A stretch of DNA of 63,754 nucleotides from Candidatus Gastranaerophilales bacterium (GCA_944323675.1 CALUTK010000002.1:1-63754); one strand, 5' to 3'; shown: positions 8,273 through 17,494, counted from the first letter of the stretch. Notes: a model not told the origin generated them from the sequence alone. Program-made: numbers and translations.

Positions 8273-9313
8273 ATGAGAGCAATTCAATATTACGGCCCGC
8301 AAAATATCAGACTTGAAAACGTAATGGTAAAACCGCCTCAAAAAGGGGAAGTCGTTGTTAAAGTAATGTCCGCCCTCACATGCGGAACTGACGTGAAAAC
8401 TTTCCGCCGCGGACATCCTGTATTGATAAAAAATATCCCTTCTGGTTTCGGGCATGAATTCGCCGGGATTGTCGATAGAGTAGGCGAAGGCGTTGAAAAC
8501 GTCAAAGCCGGCGACCGTGTGGTTGCGGCAAATTCTGCACCTTGCGGTAAATGCTTCTACTGCCGCCATGAAGAATATAACCTTTGCGAAAACCTTGATT
8601 TATTAAACGGAGCTTACGCGGAATACATAACGGTTCCTGCTAGAATTGTCGAAAAAAATATGTTAATTCTGCCGGATAAATTGAGTTTTGATAAAGCAGC
8701 ATTTTGTGAGCCTCTCGCAAATGTCGTCCACGGAGTCGAAAGAACAGAAATAAAGGAGGGGCAGAGCGTCGGAATTATCGGAATAGGTCCGATAGGCTTG
8801 ATGTTTGCAAGACTTGCAAAACTGAAAGGCGCACGGGTTATTGTTGCTGGCAGAAATCCTCTGAAATTAAAAATGGCAGAAGAATTTGCTCACGCTGACG
8901 AAATAGTTGATTTGGTCAAATACCCTAACCCTGAAAAGATTTTCCGTGATTTTTCGGAGGAAGGAAAGGGGCTTGATGTTGCGATAGAATGCGTGGGACT
9001 TCCTGAAATCTGGGAAAGAATTTTCACATTTGTACGCCCAGGTGGAACCGTACATTTCTTTGGCGGATGTAAATCAGGTTCTACAGTAACTTTTGACACA
9101 ACAAAAATGCACTACGGCGATATAAGACTTATGAGCGTATTCCACCATACTCCTAAATATTTCAGAATGGCTCTGGATTATATTGCATCGGGGGATGTTG
9201 AAGTTGAAAAACTTATCACAGACACAATCGGGCTTGATAAAATTGAATGGGCAATGCAGCAGCATATTGACGGCAAAGCAATTAAATTCTTAGTCAAACC
9301 GTGGATGAAATAA
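8273..9313 (+). CDS. Zinc-dependent medium-chain dehydrogenase (sorbitol/threonine DH-like)
   Basis: Second tandem member, 346 residues. Catalytic zinc motifs are LTCGTD near residue 37 and GFGHEFAG near 61; the structural zinc loop is CGKCFYCRHEEYNLC; the Rossmann motif is GIGPIG near 173. The ribosome binding site overlaps the short gap after the first gene (AAAAGGTAAAAA). The two proteins are clearly paralogous but divergent, so this is an old duplication. Candidate substrates are polyols, threonine or sugar-phosphate alcohols; the sequence does not decide. No terminator is obvious downstream; a repeat element follows instead. Confidence 0.86.
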   Translation: MRAIQYYGPQNIRLENVMVKPPQKGEVVVKVMSALTCGTDVKTFRRGHPVLIKNIPSGFGHEFAGIVDRVGEGVENVKAGDRVVAANSAPCGKCFYCRHEEYNLCENLDLLNGAYAEYITVPARIVEKNMLILPDKLSFDKAAFCEPLANVVHGVERTEIKEGQSVGIIGIGPIGLMFARLAKLKGARVIVAGRNPLKLKMAEEFAHADEIVDLVKYPNPEKIFRDFSEEGKGLDVAIECVGLPEIWERIFTFVRPGGTVHFFGGCKSGSTVTFDTTKMHYGDIRLMSVFHHTPKYFRMALDYIASGDVEVEKLITDTIGLDKIEWAMQQHIDGKAIKFLVKPWMK

Positions 9314-9364
9314 ACGCTTCTGTGTGGACGGGTCGAGAATATTCTTCCATTTACCTTTGGGTAT

Positions 9365-9504
9365 TGTTAACTTATTATTGATCCCCCTCCTCGAAATCAA
9401 AGATTTCGTTACCTCTCACAAAACGTGACATTTAGTCACCTTTTGTTCGGCAGAGTCGCAAGGGAGGACAAAAATTTTAAATTCATTGCAATAAAAAGTT
9501 AACA
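9365..9504. repeat. 140-bp palindromic repeat element with terminal inverted repeats (full copy)
   Basis: Terminal arms TGTTAACTTATTATTG (9365-9380) and CAATAAAAAGTTAACA (9489-9504) are inverted repeats matching at 14 of 16 positions. Inside are CCCCCTCC/GGGAGG arms, a GAAATC-AAA-GATTTC hairpin (9393-9407), and an ACAAAACGTGAC/GTCACCTTTTGT stem around ATTTA. A second, right-truncated copy lies at 21692-21795. It encodes no ORF of its own, so it resembles a REP/MITE-type mobile palindrome. Confidence 0.75.
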
Positions 9505-9786
9505 GACCTGAGGGTGTGCAAAGGACGGGTGAGGGTTTCTTAGTTGGGCAGGTATGTCCAATCGACATTTCCAGCAACCACACTGCCGTAAAATTGTATG
9601 GTAATAAATATTTAACGTCATCCCGGGCTCCGACCCGGGATCGCATAATCGTTAGACTTTGTTGTACTGCGATTCCGCATAGCTTGAAAAACGTGATTTT
9701 GCCATCCGGCTCAATGTGTTTTTCTAAGCTTTTGGAATGATGTTTCCCTGCTTTGACCTATACAGCCTGCAGCTTTGCTTTTTTCG
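9505..9786. repeat. Gene-free stretch with dispersed repeat fragments
   Basis: No credible ORF. About 9520-9570 is an inverted copy of about 21620-21665 (shared core CATACCTGCCCAA). About 9640-9690 (around TAGCTTGAAAA) resembles 50345-50402. A short inverted repeat CCCGGGCTCCGACCCGGG lies near 9624-9641. These look like remnants of intergenic repeats rather than regulatory sites of the flanking genes. Confidence 0.5.
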
Positions 9787-11211
9787 TTAAATTTCCACCC
9801 TTGTCGTCTTATACAAAAGATATCCGCTGTTTTTAAAGCCTCTGTAAAATTCATATATAATTCTGACATTTCCCTGCTGTATCATAAACACCGGCTCATA
9901 TGTGTTATTCTCCTGTACTGACAAAATTGAATAATTATCTTTATCCTTTGCCAAAACCTTTTCGACGTATGGAGTAAGATAGACTTTGTCATACATCGTA
10001 CAGATAGGAGTCGACAAATTCATCACAATACTTGAATCCGCAGGAGCGCTTGAACAGTAATCCCAAACATCTATATTATTAACTTTCAACAAGGGCAGAG
10101 GAGTTTTTGCCGGTGATTCATACACTATAATTCTCGCATCTTTTAAGTTTGGATCATTTATAATTGACTTTGCAATAGAAACCGATCTGGAATTAAAATA
10201 AATTAAATCAAGACTCTTGTCATTAAATATCAGTCCTGCAAACATAACGGCAATCATAATATCAGCGATTAAGAAAGTCCGTCCGCCTTTTTCGAGGAAC
10301 CACGCTGAAAGCAGCACATATATGTACAAAAATATAAAATGATGCGGCCAGCCTGCATAAATTGTCAAAAATACAGTAAGCAGCCCGCCAAACGTGAATA
10401 TATAATAAAAAATTCCTTTTAGATTTTTTGCAAAAATAAGACAGAGAAGAATGGCACACGTACCCGTAACAAAGGAAATTAAAGCAAACCAGTTTATAAT
10501 TAGAGAATTTCCAAAAAGGAAACCAAGAAATTTGCTGAGAAAAACGCCTCCTTCAGAGGTTAAAAGTTTTGACGTTGACCCGAGCTGCCAGAATATTAAA
10601 ACGGCACCAAAAGCCATTATGACAGAACTCAGAATAAAATCTTTCTTTGGCGTTTCCGCTTTTAAACCGGATTTAATCAAGTCATATAAAAATATAAACC
10701 CGTACGCAGCAGCCCCAAAAATTGCCATTACGCTTGTGTTTGCACATAAAACAATCAGAGTTGAATAGACAAGAGGATGTTTTAATTTATCCTTAAATAA
10801 TGCCTGAAGCAAAAAGAGAAACATTACGCCAATCGCATAGCATCTGGCAAGAATAGGCAGGCACGCGAAAAACGGGAAAGAAAATGTTACAAGAGTTTTT
10901 GTAAGATTACTGAAAGGCGCCTTTTTCCATAAGATAATAACGCTTATAAGAGCGAAAGCGTAGTTCATAATAAACATCGGCCAGGGATACCAGAGATTGA
11001 GTTTTGCAAACGGCATCAATAACAGATACCAGAGGAATGTGTGCCCCTCAAGCGACATTAGCTGGATAATTTCCAACAAATTCATCTCTTGTGCAATGCT
11101 GTATGCATGAGCCTCATCAAACCACGGCTGGTGATTAATAAGCCTTAAAATAGTTATCACAACATAAATTGAAATTACAACCCAGAACCAAACGTTATTT
11201 TTTGACTTCAT
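9787..11211 (-). CDS. GT-C-type multi-pass membrane glycosyltransferase-like protein
   Basis: Integral membrane protein of 474 residues with about ten to twelve hydrophobic segments. The first periplasmic loop carries the acidic motif WFDEAHAY near residues 29-36, typical of GT-C enzymes that use polyprenyl-phosphate sugars (ArnT/GT39 type). The C-terminal soluble part (about 350-474) would be periplasmic. The start overlaps the upstream flavoprotein gene by 17 bp, so the two are co-translated. Inferred role: transfer of a sugar to a cell-surface glycan or lipid; donor and acceptor are unknown. Confidence 0.65.
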   Translation of the reverse strand: MKSKNNVWFWVVISIYVVITILRLINHQPWFDEAHAYSIAQEMNLLEIIQLMSLEGHTFLWYLLLMPFAKLNLWYPWPMFIMNYAFALISVIILWKKAPFSNLTKTLVTFSFPFFACLPILARCYAIGVMFLFLLQALFKDKLKHPLVYSTLIVLCANTSVMAIFGAAAYGFIFLYDLIKSGLKAETPKKDFILSSVIMAFGAVLIFWQLGSTSKLLTSEGGVFLSKFLGFLFGNSLIINWFALISFVTGTCAILLCLIFAKNLKGIFYYIFTFGGLLTVFLTIYAGWPHHFIFLYIYVLLSAWFLEKGGRTFLIADIMIAVMFAGLIFNDKSLDLIYFNSRSVSIAKSIINDPNLKDARIIVYESPAKTPLPLLKVNNIDVWDYCSSAPADSSIVMNLSTPICTMYDKVYLTPYVEKVLAKDKDNYSILSVQENNTYEPVFMIQQGNVRIIYEFYRGFKNSGYLLYKTTRVEI

Positions 11212-12754
11212 GGTATTCCTTTTCTGTATTAACTTTCCAGAGAATATCCTTAGAAAGTCCGCCTTTTATAACATTTACAGCCTCAATTCCGCTAAGCATA
11301 GAATGATCCATATTGTTATATTTATGCTGACCGTTGCGGCCTATGCAATATAGATTTTCAATACTGTTCAGGTAATTTTTGACTATATCAAAATCCTTGT
11401 AGGAGCCGAAATAGGCAGGATACGCCTTTTTAACCTTTACTCTCACCGTGTCAATAACATCTTCGGGGTTTACTATATTGAGTTTTTGAAGTTCTGAAAG
11501 CCCGAAATCAATCATCTCTTTTTCGGATTTATTCCACAGCTCATCCCCTTCATTACAGAAGTATTCAAGGCTTATAAACACTTTGTCCCTGAAATCCTTC
11601 ACCAGATACGGAGACCAGTTGTTCATAATCTGCAGGCGCCCCGCTGTGATATCATCTTCTTGAATATAAATCCAGCAGTCAGGACAAATATTATTAATAG
11701 TCGGGATTTTGGTGTTATTTTTAAGGTTAATTTTATTGCAGTAGAATCCGGCGAGAATATAATCCCTGTATGGCAAATTTTTAGCCACAGCCGCAACATT
11801 TTCAGGTACCCGGGCGCCAAGCCCTTCCACCAAATCTTTTACAGGCATTGAAGATATAAAGAAATTCCCGCGGAATTTCCCGGAACGACCGTCGTTCCGA
11901 ATCGTATTAACGGCTATTATCTTATTGCCGTCTGTTTCAAAATCCGTAACTTTTGTATTAAAATGAATTTCGCCGCCCATTTTTACAATTTCATTCGCCA
12001 TAAACTCCCAAACCTGACCGCAGCCATACTTCGGGTAATAAAATTCTTCAATTAAAGAAGTTTCCTTTTCTTTATTTGAAATTAATTTTAAAGGCGACAG
12101 GATTGCATTTAAAACAGCCTTTGATAGCGAAAGCCCCTTAATTCGCTGCTCACCCCCCTCTTTTGATATTTCAGACGGATGAAGCCCCCAGACTTTTTGA
12201 GTGTATTTTTCAAAAAACATTTTATAAAGAACTTTGCCGAAACGGTTAATCATGAAATCTTCAAGCGTCTTTTCGGGAACCTTATGCAAACAGGATTTCA
12301 GATAACTCATACCGGCGTTGAAAGTTCTGCCAAGCCCCATATTGAGTATTGTCGAGGCTTTGAGGCTCACCGGATAATCAAAAAATTTCCTCAAATAAAA
12401 AATTCTTGAAACTCTTCTGCGTTTCAGCATAACCCTGTCGGTTTCATCTGGATCAGGCCCTGTCGGAGAAAGGGTAATTTCACGGTGAAGAATTTTATCA
12501 TCAATTGGCGGTTTCCCCTGCAGCGGAAGGATTTCTTCCCAAAAATCCAGTATCTCTTGATTTTTGGAGAATAATCTGTGTCCGCCTAAATCTATCCCGT
12601 TGCCGTTATGGTGAACAGTTCTGGAAATTCCGCCGACGCAGTCAAGTTCTTCCAGTATAACCGGTTTTATATCTTCTGTATTTTTTAACAAATTGTACGC
12701 CGCGCTGAGTCCCGCAGGCCCCGCCCCTATTATAACAGCTACTTTATCTCTCAT
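11195..12754 (-). CDS. FAD-dependent oxidoreductase, UDP-galactopyranose mutase/amine-oxidase-like
   Basis: Flavoprotein of 519 residues with an N-terminal FAD-binding motif (VIIGAGPAGLSAAYNLL) and a GGISRT segment typical of the Glf/protoporphyrinogen-oxidase superfamily. The motif LGGHRLF near 58 resembles the mutase-like branch. The C-terminal YCIGRNGQHKYNNMDHSM completes the FAD site. The ATG at 12754 was preferred to a TTG five codons upstream because AGGTTG lies just before it. It is coupled to the GT-C gene, which suggests sugar-nucleotide or lipid-sugar modification for a surface glycan; the exact reaction is not known. Confidence 0.75.
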   Translation of the reverse strand: MRDKVAVIIGAGPAGLSAAYNLLKNTEDIKPVILEELDCVGGISRTVHHNGNGIDLGGHRLFSKNQEILDFWEEILPLQGKPPIDDKILHREITLSPTGPDPDETDRVMLKRRRVSRIFYLRKFFDYPVSLKASTILNMGLGRTFNAGMSYLKSCLHKVPEKTLEDFMINRFGKVLYKMFFEKYTQKVWGLHPSEISKEGGEQRIKGLSLSKAVLNAILSPLKLISNKEKETSLIEEFYYPKYGCGQVWEFMANEIVKMGGEIHFNTKVTDFETDGNKIIAVNTIRNDGRSGKFRGNFFISSMPVKDLVEGLGARVPENVAAVAKNLPYRDYILAGFYCNKINLKNNTKIPTINNICPDCWIYIQEDDITAGRLQIMNNWSPYLVKDFRDKVFISLEYFCNEGDELWNKSEKEMIDFGLSELQKLNIVNPEDVIDTVRVKVKKAYPAYFGSYKDFDIVKNYLNSIENLYCIGRNGQHKYNNMDHSMLSGIEAVNVIKGGLSKDILWKVNTEKEYHEVKK

Positions 12755-12831
12755 ATTCAACCTAAACAAATTTTCATGTTAATATAATAAATTATAACAA
12801 ACCGCTATCTGCTGTGCAAGAACATTAAAAA

Positions 12832-12931
12832 GAGACTTATATCGCATACACTAAAGAACGCAGAAATGTCACCCCTGAAAAATTCAGCATGACACTTTTG
12901 TGCATCTGGTGTAAACTGCGATATAAATCCC
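12832..12931 (-). mobile_element. MITE-like element, copy 1 (about 100 bp)
   Basis: Read on the minus strand it begins GGGATTTATATCGCAGTTTACACC and ends with the inverted counterpart (GCGATATAAGTCTC), the same termini as copies at 29958-30199 and 32557-32703. The flanks repeat ATTAAAAA on both sides (12824-12831 and 12932-12939), consistent with a target-site duplication of 8-9 bp. The interior is shorter than in the other copies, retaining only TGTCATGCTGAA and CAGGGGTGACATTTCTGCG arms. It encodes no protein. Confidence 0.8.
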
Positions 12932-12934
12932 ATT

Positions 12935-12970
12935 AAAAAAGACCGGTTTTTAAATAAAAACCGGTCTTTT
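12935..12970. terminator. Intrinsic terminator, bidirectional in form
   Basis: AAAGACCGGTTTTT and AAAAACCGGTCTTTT form a long stem around AAAT. On the minus strand it follows the small gene at 13012-13167 by about 40 bp and is its likely terminator. Confidence 0.9.
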
Positions 12971-13011
12971 AATATAAAGCTCTCTTATCTTAGTTTGGCT
13001 TGCCAAAACAC

Positions 13012-13167
13012 TTACTTAACAGCCGCAAGCCCTGTTTTAATACCTGCATCGGCATTAATGCTTTTTGCAGAAGTAATCGCCATATTACGGCGTTTTCTCG
13101 CTCCTCTTAATATAAATTCCACACTGTCGCATACATTACACGAAGGTGATACAATCTTTTTCAACAT
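13012..13167 (-). CDS. Small 51-residue protein with a CxxC pair, function unknown
   Basis: Not recognised. The frame MLKKIVSPSCNVCDSVEF... continues through a basic stretch (RGARKRR) to a small-residue tail ending GLAAVK. AAGGAGAT precedes the ATG at good spacing (8 nt), and a strong terminator lies about 40 bp past the stop, so this is a complete transcription unit. Cys10 and Cys13 could bind metal or form a disulfide. The short length, Cys pair and basic middle would also suit a modified-peptide precursor, but no modification enzyme is adjacent. Expression is unproven. Confidence 0.6.
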   Translation of the reverse strand: MLKKIVSPSCNVCDSVEFILRGARKRRNMAITSAKSINADAGIKTGLAAVK

Positions 13168-13442
13168 ATATAAAAATCTCCTTGATTTCACTGATTACAT
13201 ATTTTCTATCGGCAGATTTTTAGTAAACCTTTAATTGATTTAATAAAGTTGTTACAAAAAATTTACAAAAGAATAGGAGTCTCATTTCTTTCTCTTTTAC
13301 CTGTAATTTTGACTTTACATTTAATCAAGCTAAAACGGATTAGAAAATTAAAAAACACACAACTATATACAGCGCCGCTTCACGCCGCCGAAATAAATAG
13401 AAGTAATTGTAAAAACTTCTGCACTCTAACTTATAATCTCTT
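13168..13442. other. Gene-free stretch, promoter region and degenerate repeat
   Basis: No credible coding frame. The left part must hold the promoter for the 51-residue gene. The part from about 13275 to 13430 resembles, in the same order, fragments at 49685-49830: TCATTTCTTTCTCTTTTA and later a GAAGTA-TTG-AA segment. It looks like a decayed copy of the repeats in the 49.5-50.4 kb island. Confidence 0.4.
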
Positions 13443-13817
13443 TTAAAGACGTATTAAAATCTCGGGGATAAATATCAAACCGCCGATTATAACGGCAACT
13501 ATAGTCACAAACATCACCGCGCCTGCCGATATATCCTTTGCCATCCCGACCATCTTAGAATAACGATTATGGAAAATTGCATCAAGTGAAAATTCAATTG
13601 CAGAATTCAACATCTCAGCTGCTACAACAAGCCCTATTGCAAGCAGTAATACACTGATCTTTAATGCACTGAACTTCAAGATAAAACCCAGTATAAGGAC
13701 AAATGCCGCAGTAACAAAATGAATCCTTATATTTCGTTCGCTTTTTAAAACTATTCTCAATCCCTTACGCGCATTTTTGAATGTGTTTCCAAACCCCTGC
13801 GCCTTAAATTTACTCAT
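13443..13817 (-). CDS. dgkA: Diacylglycerol/undecaprenol kinase
   Basis: Small membrane kinase of the DgkA family, 124 residues with three hydrophobic segments. The family signature is visible as AAEMLNSAIE near residue 66 and AKDISAGAV near 91. In Gram-positive and cyanobacterial-type homologs the substrate is often undecaprenol, recycling the peptidoglycan lipid carrier; E. coli DgkA uses diacylglycerol. The N-terminus KGLRIVLKSERNIRIH is typical of the undecaprenol kinase branch. It overlaps the ybeY stop by 4 bp and is last in the pgpH-ybeY-dgkA operon, an order common in Firmicutes too. Confidence 0.92.
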   Translation of the reverse strand: MSKFKAQGFGNTFKNARKGLRIVLKSERNIRIHFVTAAFVLILGFILKFSALKISVLLLAIGLVVAAEMLNSAIEFSLDAIFHNRYSKMVGMAKDISAGAVMFVTIVAVIIGGLIFIPEILIRL

Positions 13818-14311
13818 ACTTCCCCCAAACTCTCCAGCGCCCTATTTTGCTGCTCTATAACAAAATTATAATCTTCCATTGTCTGGTGGTCAAATCCTAA
13901 CAAATGCATTATCCCGTGACTTATAAGAAAAGCCAGTTCGTATTCTGGTGTAACTTCCTTTTTAGAAGCTTCTTCGCGGACTTTATCAAGCGCGATTATG
14001 ACTTCACCAAGGTTAATCTCGCCGTCAAAGATAAATTTTTCCTCCGAATCAGCAAATATTGCAAAAGTTATAATATCCGCAGCATAATCTTTTTCTCTGT
14101 ATTCACGATTGATTTCATGAGTTTTTACACTGTCACAATAGAGGAAATCAAAAGAAATTGTATTAAAAGTCTGCCCTTTCAAACAGCAACTTTCACTAAT
14201 TTCCGGTTGTTTCAGATAAAATTTCAGGATTTTCTTTGCGATTTGAATAAACTTACGCTCATCTAAATCCCAATCAGGAAAGATATTCTCGCTGAAAATA
14301 TTAATTTTCAT
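13814..14311 (-). CDS. ybeY: Endoribonuclease YbeY (16S rRNA maturation factor)
   Basis: Single-strand endoribonuclease needed for 16S rRNA 3' end processing and ribosome quality control. The zinc-binding signature HGIMHLLGFDH (HxxxHxxGxxH) lies near the C-terminus, and the preceding NREYREKDYAADIITF is also typical. The ATG at 14311 was chosen because GAGGGAAAGA lies immediately before it; the longer frame from 14341 would extend into pgpH. The start overlaps the pgpH stop, and the end overlaps dgkA, so the three genes are translationally linked. Confidence 0.95.
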   Translation of the reverse strand: MKINIFSENIFPDWDLDERKFIQIAKKILKFYLKQPEISESCCLKGQTFNTISFDFLYCDSVKTHEINREYREKDYAADIITFAIFADSEEKFIFDGEINLGEVIIALDKVREEASKKEVTPEYELAFLISHGIMHLLGFDHQTMEDYNFVIEQQNRALESLGEV

Positions 14312-16502
14312 TCTTTCCCTCATTGGAATTTTTATCTTCAAGCTGTTTTATCTTATTTTCCAGATCTTCATCCAGCATTTTTGAAGGCAGGTTGATTTTG
14401 TTTTTCTTAAGTTCTTCTTCAATATTTTCCTGATATTTAATTCTGTTATGCTGCATACCGCGCAGAATCCGGCTGAAGGTTGCCGCGATAACCTTTATAT
14501 CGTGGAGCGTCAGAGGGCTGTCTGAAAGCTGTCCGTCATTCAGACGTTCTACAATAATCTTATCAATAATCTTTTCAATTTCTTCCGATGTAGGATTTTT
14601 CAAAGAACGGACTGCAGATTCCACCGCATCTGCAATCATGAGGATTGCGGTTTCTTTTGAATTAGGCTTCGGCCCTGTGTAGCGGAACTGTTCTTCTTTC
14701 ACGTTTTCAGCCCCTTCTTCTTTTACAGCCTGATTATAGAAATAGCTTGCAAGGCCTTCTCCGTGGTGCTGGAGTATAAAATTATTAATTACAGGCGGTA
14801 ACCCGTATTCTTTTGCAAGTTCAACCCCGTCTTTCGGGTGCGCGGTTATAACCATTTTGCTTAATCTCGGATTTAATTTTGTATGAGGATTTTCAATTCC
14901 GAAATAGGATTGATTTTCAACAAAGAAAAGCGGTCTTTTCAGTTTGCCTATATCGTGATAAAAAGCTCCGACTCTTGCAAGTATCGGATTTGCGCCGATA
15001 GCTTCCGCAGCAGCTTCGCAGAGGTTAGATACCATAAGACTGTGGTGATATGTTCCAGGAGCCTCAAACTGTAAACGCTTTAATAAAGGCTGGTTATGGT
15101 CTGCAAGTTCGGCAAGACCGTACGGCGTATTAATTTTAAAGATACTCTCAAATAACGGAAGGGTTCCGAGTGCAATCATGGAACTTATAATCCCGTTTAA
15201 TGCAATAAATGCACAGTTTTTCAGAATTAATACGTTATTCACCTCAATCAAACAGCGCTCAAGAACATATATCGCAAGCAGAATAACAAGCCCTGCAGCT
15301 GATATTACAAATCCGGCCTTTATTAAATCAAACCGTCTTGAATATCTGATTTGCGAAATCGTAATCATTGAAACTAAACTCAAAAGCGCAAACGTTACAA
15401 TAATATGAGCTGAATATTGCGCCCCGACAGTCAAAACAGACAATAACACCATAGTTGCGACAATTGCGACCCTTGGGTTTGTAAATATCGCAAGAAGCAG
15501 TACAAATGCCGGTATAGGCAGAACATACGGAGAAAATCCTGTCGGCATAACGACTGAAATACCTGCAAGGATTAAGGCAAGAGTTCCTGATATCGCCATA
15601 TACCGTGGTTCAAGAAACTGCTTTTCAAAAAATTTCATATATGCAATAAATATAAGGGTTGCAAGAAATACAAGAATATAAATCGCAATTAACCCCTGCG
15701 CATTTAATTCATAAACATTATAGCCCGCCATCCGCAATGCATCACGTTTTAACTGGGTGACAGGTTCTCCTTCAAAAAGGATTTTTTCACCTTTCTGATA
15801 TGTTACTTCATACGGCTTCACTGAATTTTCGGCATTTTTACGTGCAATTTCAGTTGCAAACTCGTCTATCACAAGGTTAGGTACAATTACCTGACTTAAA
15901 AGCGCATTTATTATTGAAATCTGGCGTTTGGATACGTTTGAAATAAGATTTTCACTGATTATCCTGTCAATACTCACCGTTTCAAAATCTTTTTCGCTGA
16001 TACCTTTTTGCAATATATTGGTAAGTGTCAGGTTAGCTTTATCAAACACTTCCCTTAATGATGGATCGTCCGACTTTAAAAAGAAATTTATTACAAAATT
16101 CTTGCGGCTATCGCTTGAAATATCAAACAAAAGCGATAACTCTTCCTGCTTGACTTTATCTTCAACATCTTTACGTCTTATCTGGATAATTGAATTTTCC
16201 AGAGTATCAAGGTTTGTTTTTATAAAATTATCCTCAGCAGGCGCTAAAATAGGATCAACCTTTTGCGCAACCTCTTTTTTATGCTGTTCTGTACGCTTTA
16301 CATCAATTACAGTAATCGTTTTTTGCGCAATTACATCTTTTTTACTTATACCGTTTTCAACTATTGTCTGAAAAAAGAAATTCTGGGATGCAATAACCGC
16401 TGTCATTAAAATCGTAAACAGCAAAAATCCGGCAGTTTTCAATGCCTGAGACGAAAAGAAAAAATCCCGTATTCTTGTTGTAAATATCAATTTATTCATC
16501 AA
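14301..16502 (-). CDS. pgpH: 7TM-HD family cyclic-di-AMP phosphodiesterase PgpH
   Basis: Membrane protein of 733 residues. An N-terminal membrane anchor (about 21-43) leads to an extracytoplasmic 7TMR-HDED domain (about 50-265), then seven hydrophobic segments (about 270-455) and a cytoplasmic HD domain. HD residues are visible in TYHHSLMVSN near 484-492 and the HDIGK motif near 516-520. Known homologs hydrolyse c-di-AMP. The c-di-AMP synthase cdaA is about 8 kb away in the same window. The start has a weak GGTGAT ribosome binding site; an adjacent second ATG is equally possible. Confidence 0.93.
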   Translation of the reverse strand: MMNKLIFTTRIRDFFFSSQALKTAGFLLFTILMTAVIASQNFFFQTIVENGISKKDVIAQKTITVIDVKRTEQHKKEVAQKVDPILAPAEDNFIKTNLDTLENSIIQIRRKDVEDKVKQEELSLLFDISSDSRKNFVINFFLKSDDPSLREVFDKANLTLTNILQKGISEKDFETVSIDRIISENLISNVSKRQISIINALLSQVIVPNLVIDEFATEIARKNAENSVKPYEVTYQKGEKILFEGEPVTQLKRDALRMAGYNVYELNAQGLIAIYILVFLATLIFIAYMKFFEKQFLEPRYMAISGTLALILAGISVVMPTGFSPYVLPIPAFVLLLAIFTNPRVAIVATMVLLSVLTVGAQYSAHIIVTFALLSLVSMITISQIRYSRRFDLIKAGFVISAAGLVILLAIYVLERCLIEVNNVLILKNCAFIALNGIISSMIALGTLPLFESIFKINTPYGLAELADHNQPLLKRLQFEAPGTYHHSLMVSNLCEAAAEAIGANPILARVGAFYHDIGKLKRPLFFVENQSYFGIENPHTKLNPRLSKMVITAHPKDGVELAKEYGLPPVINNFILQHHGEGLASYFYNQAVKEEGAENVKEEQFRYTGPKPNSKETAILMIADAVESAVRSLKNPTSEEIEKIIDKIIVERLNDGQLSDSPLTLHDIKVIAATFSRILRGMQHNRIKYQENIEEELKKNKINLPSKMLDEDLENKIKQLEDKNSNEGKNEN

Positions 16503-16534
16503 TTATCACCATTTTTAATTCAAAACTACACCAA

Positions 16535-17494
16535 CTATTTTATATCTTCCCTGAAATTTTTCAAGTTTGCCAGTTTAACCATCCTCTGTACATCTTCAAT
16601 CAATTTTCTGTTGATTGAAATAAGCTCAGAAAGAATAGCAATAAGAGAAACCTGAACTCCTGTCAGCAAAAGTATAGCCGCCAGAATCAAGGATTGTATA
16701 TGTCCCTGCCCGCTGCCTGCAGCATAATAATATATAAATCTTATTCCAAGAAGAAAACCGAAAAATAAAAATATTCCTCCGATAATTATAAAGAACCGGA
16801 AAGGTCTGTATATTATAAACATCCTGAGCATTGTAAAAACAGAACGCCTTATATATTCAAACATATTCGTAAATAACCTTGATTTACGGAGTTCTGGATT
16901 AACCTCAACTTCAACACATTCAGTAACAAGGCCTTTTGCCTTTGCCTGAATAATCGTATCCAGCGTATATGTATAATTATCAAAGACATTCAACTGTAAA
17001 GCCGCACTCCTTGAAAATGCCCTGAACCCGCTCGGCGCATCCTGAACATCAGTCTTACTAATCAGTCGCATGACAAAAGAACCAAGCTTTTGCAAACATT
17101 TTTTCAATAATGAAAAATGTTTAATTTTTGAAACAGGTCTTGAGCCGATAACAATATCAGCCCTGCCTTCTAATATCGGTTTTATAAGATCTTTTATATA
17201 TTCTGAATTATACTGGTTATCAGCATCAGTATTAACAATAATATCTGCGCCCATTTCAAGAGCTTTATTCAGGCCGGCTGTAAAAGCTTTTGCCAGTCCC
17301 TTATTTGCTCCCAGAGAAATAATCTCACTAACCCCGGATTTTCTAGCCGCCTCAACAGTTCCGTCCGTGGAACCGTCATCAATCACGAGGACTTCAATTT
17401 TGTCTATGCCTTCTATCCTGTCAGGCAAATCCTTTAATGTCACGGGAAGCGACTTCTCTTCATTGAAACAAGGAATTTGAATTACCAGTTTCAT
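16535..17494 (-). CDS. Family 2 glycosyltransferase, DPM1/GtrB-like with C-terminal membrane segments
   Basis: Inner-membrane enzyme of 319 residues expected to load a sugar onto a polyprenyl phosphate. The GT-A domain begins VIQIPCFNEEKSLPVTL; acidic motifs are VIDDGSTDGT near 38 and NTDADNQY near 88. Two hydrophobic segments near 230-255 and 262-290 anchor it, as in GtrB/DPM-type synthases. It is divergent from a GT-C glycosyltransferase at 17561, 66 bp away. Together they form a plausible donor-making and donor-using pair. GAGAGGG precedes the start codon. Confidence 0.85.
   Translation of the reverse strand: MKLVIQIPCFNEEKSLPVTLKDLPDRIEGIDKIEVLVIDDGSTDGTVEAARKSGVSEIISLGANKGLAKAFTAGLNKALEMGADIIVNTDADNQYNSEYIKDLIKPILEGRADIVIGSRPVSKIKHFSLLKKCLQKLGSFVMRLISKTDVQDAPSGFRAFSRSAALQLNVFDNYTYTLDTIIQAKAKGLVTECVEVEVNPELRKSRLFTNMFEYIRRSVFTMLRMFIIYRPFRFFIIIGGIFLFFGFLLGIRFIYYYAAGSGQGHIQSLILAAILLLTGVQVSLIAILSELISINRKLIEDVQRMVKLANLKNFREDIK

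Noticed and set aside
12995-13234. 79-residue plus-strand ORF
   Set aside because: It lies opposite the 51-residue gene, which has the better ribosome binding site and terminator.
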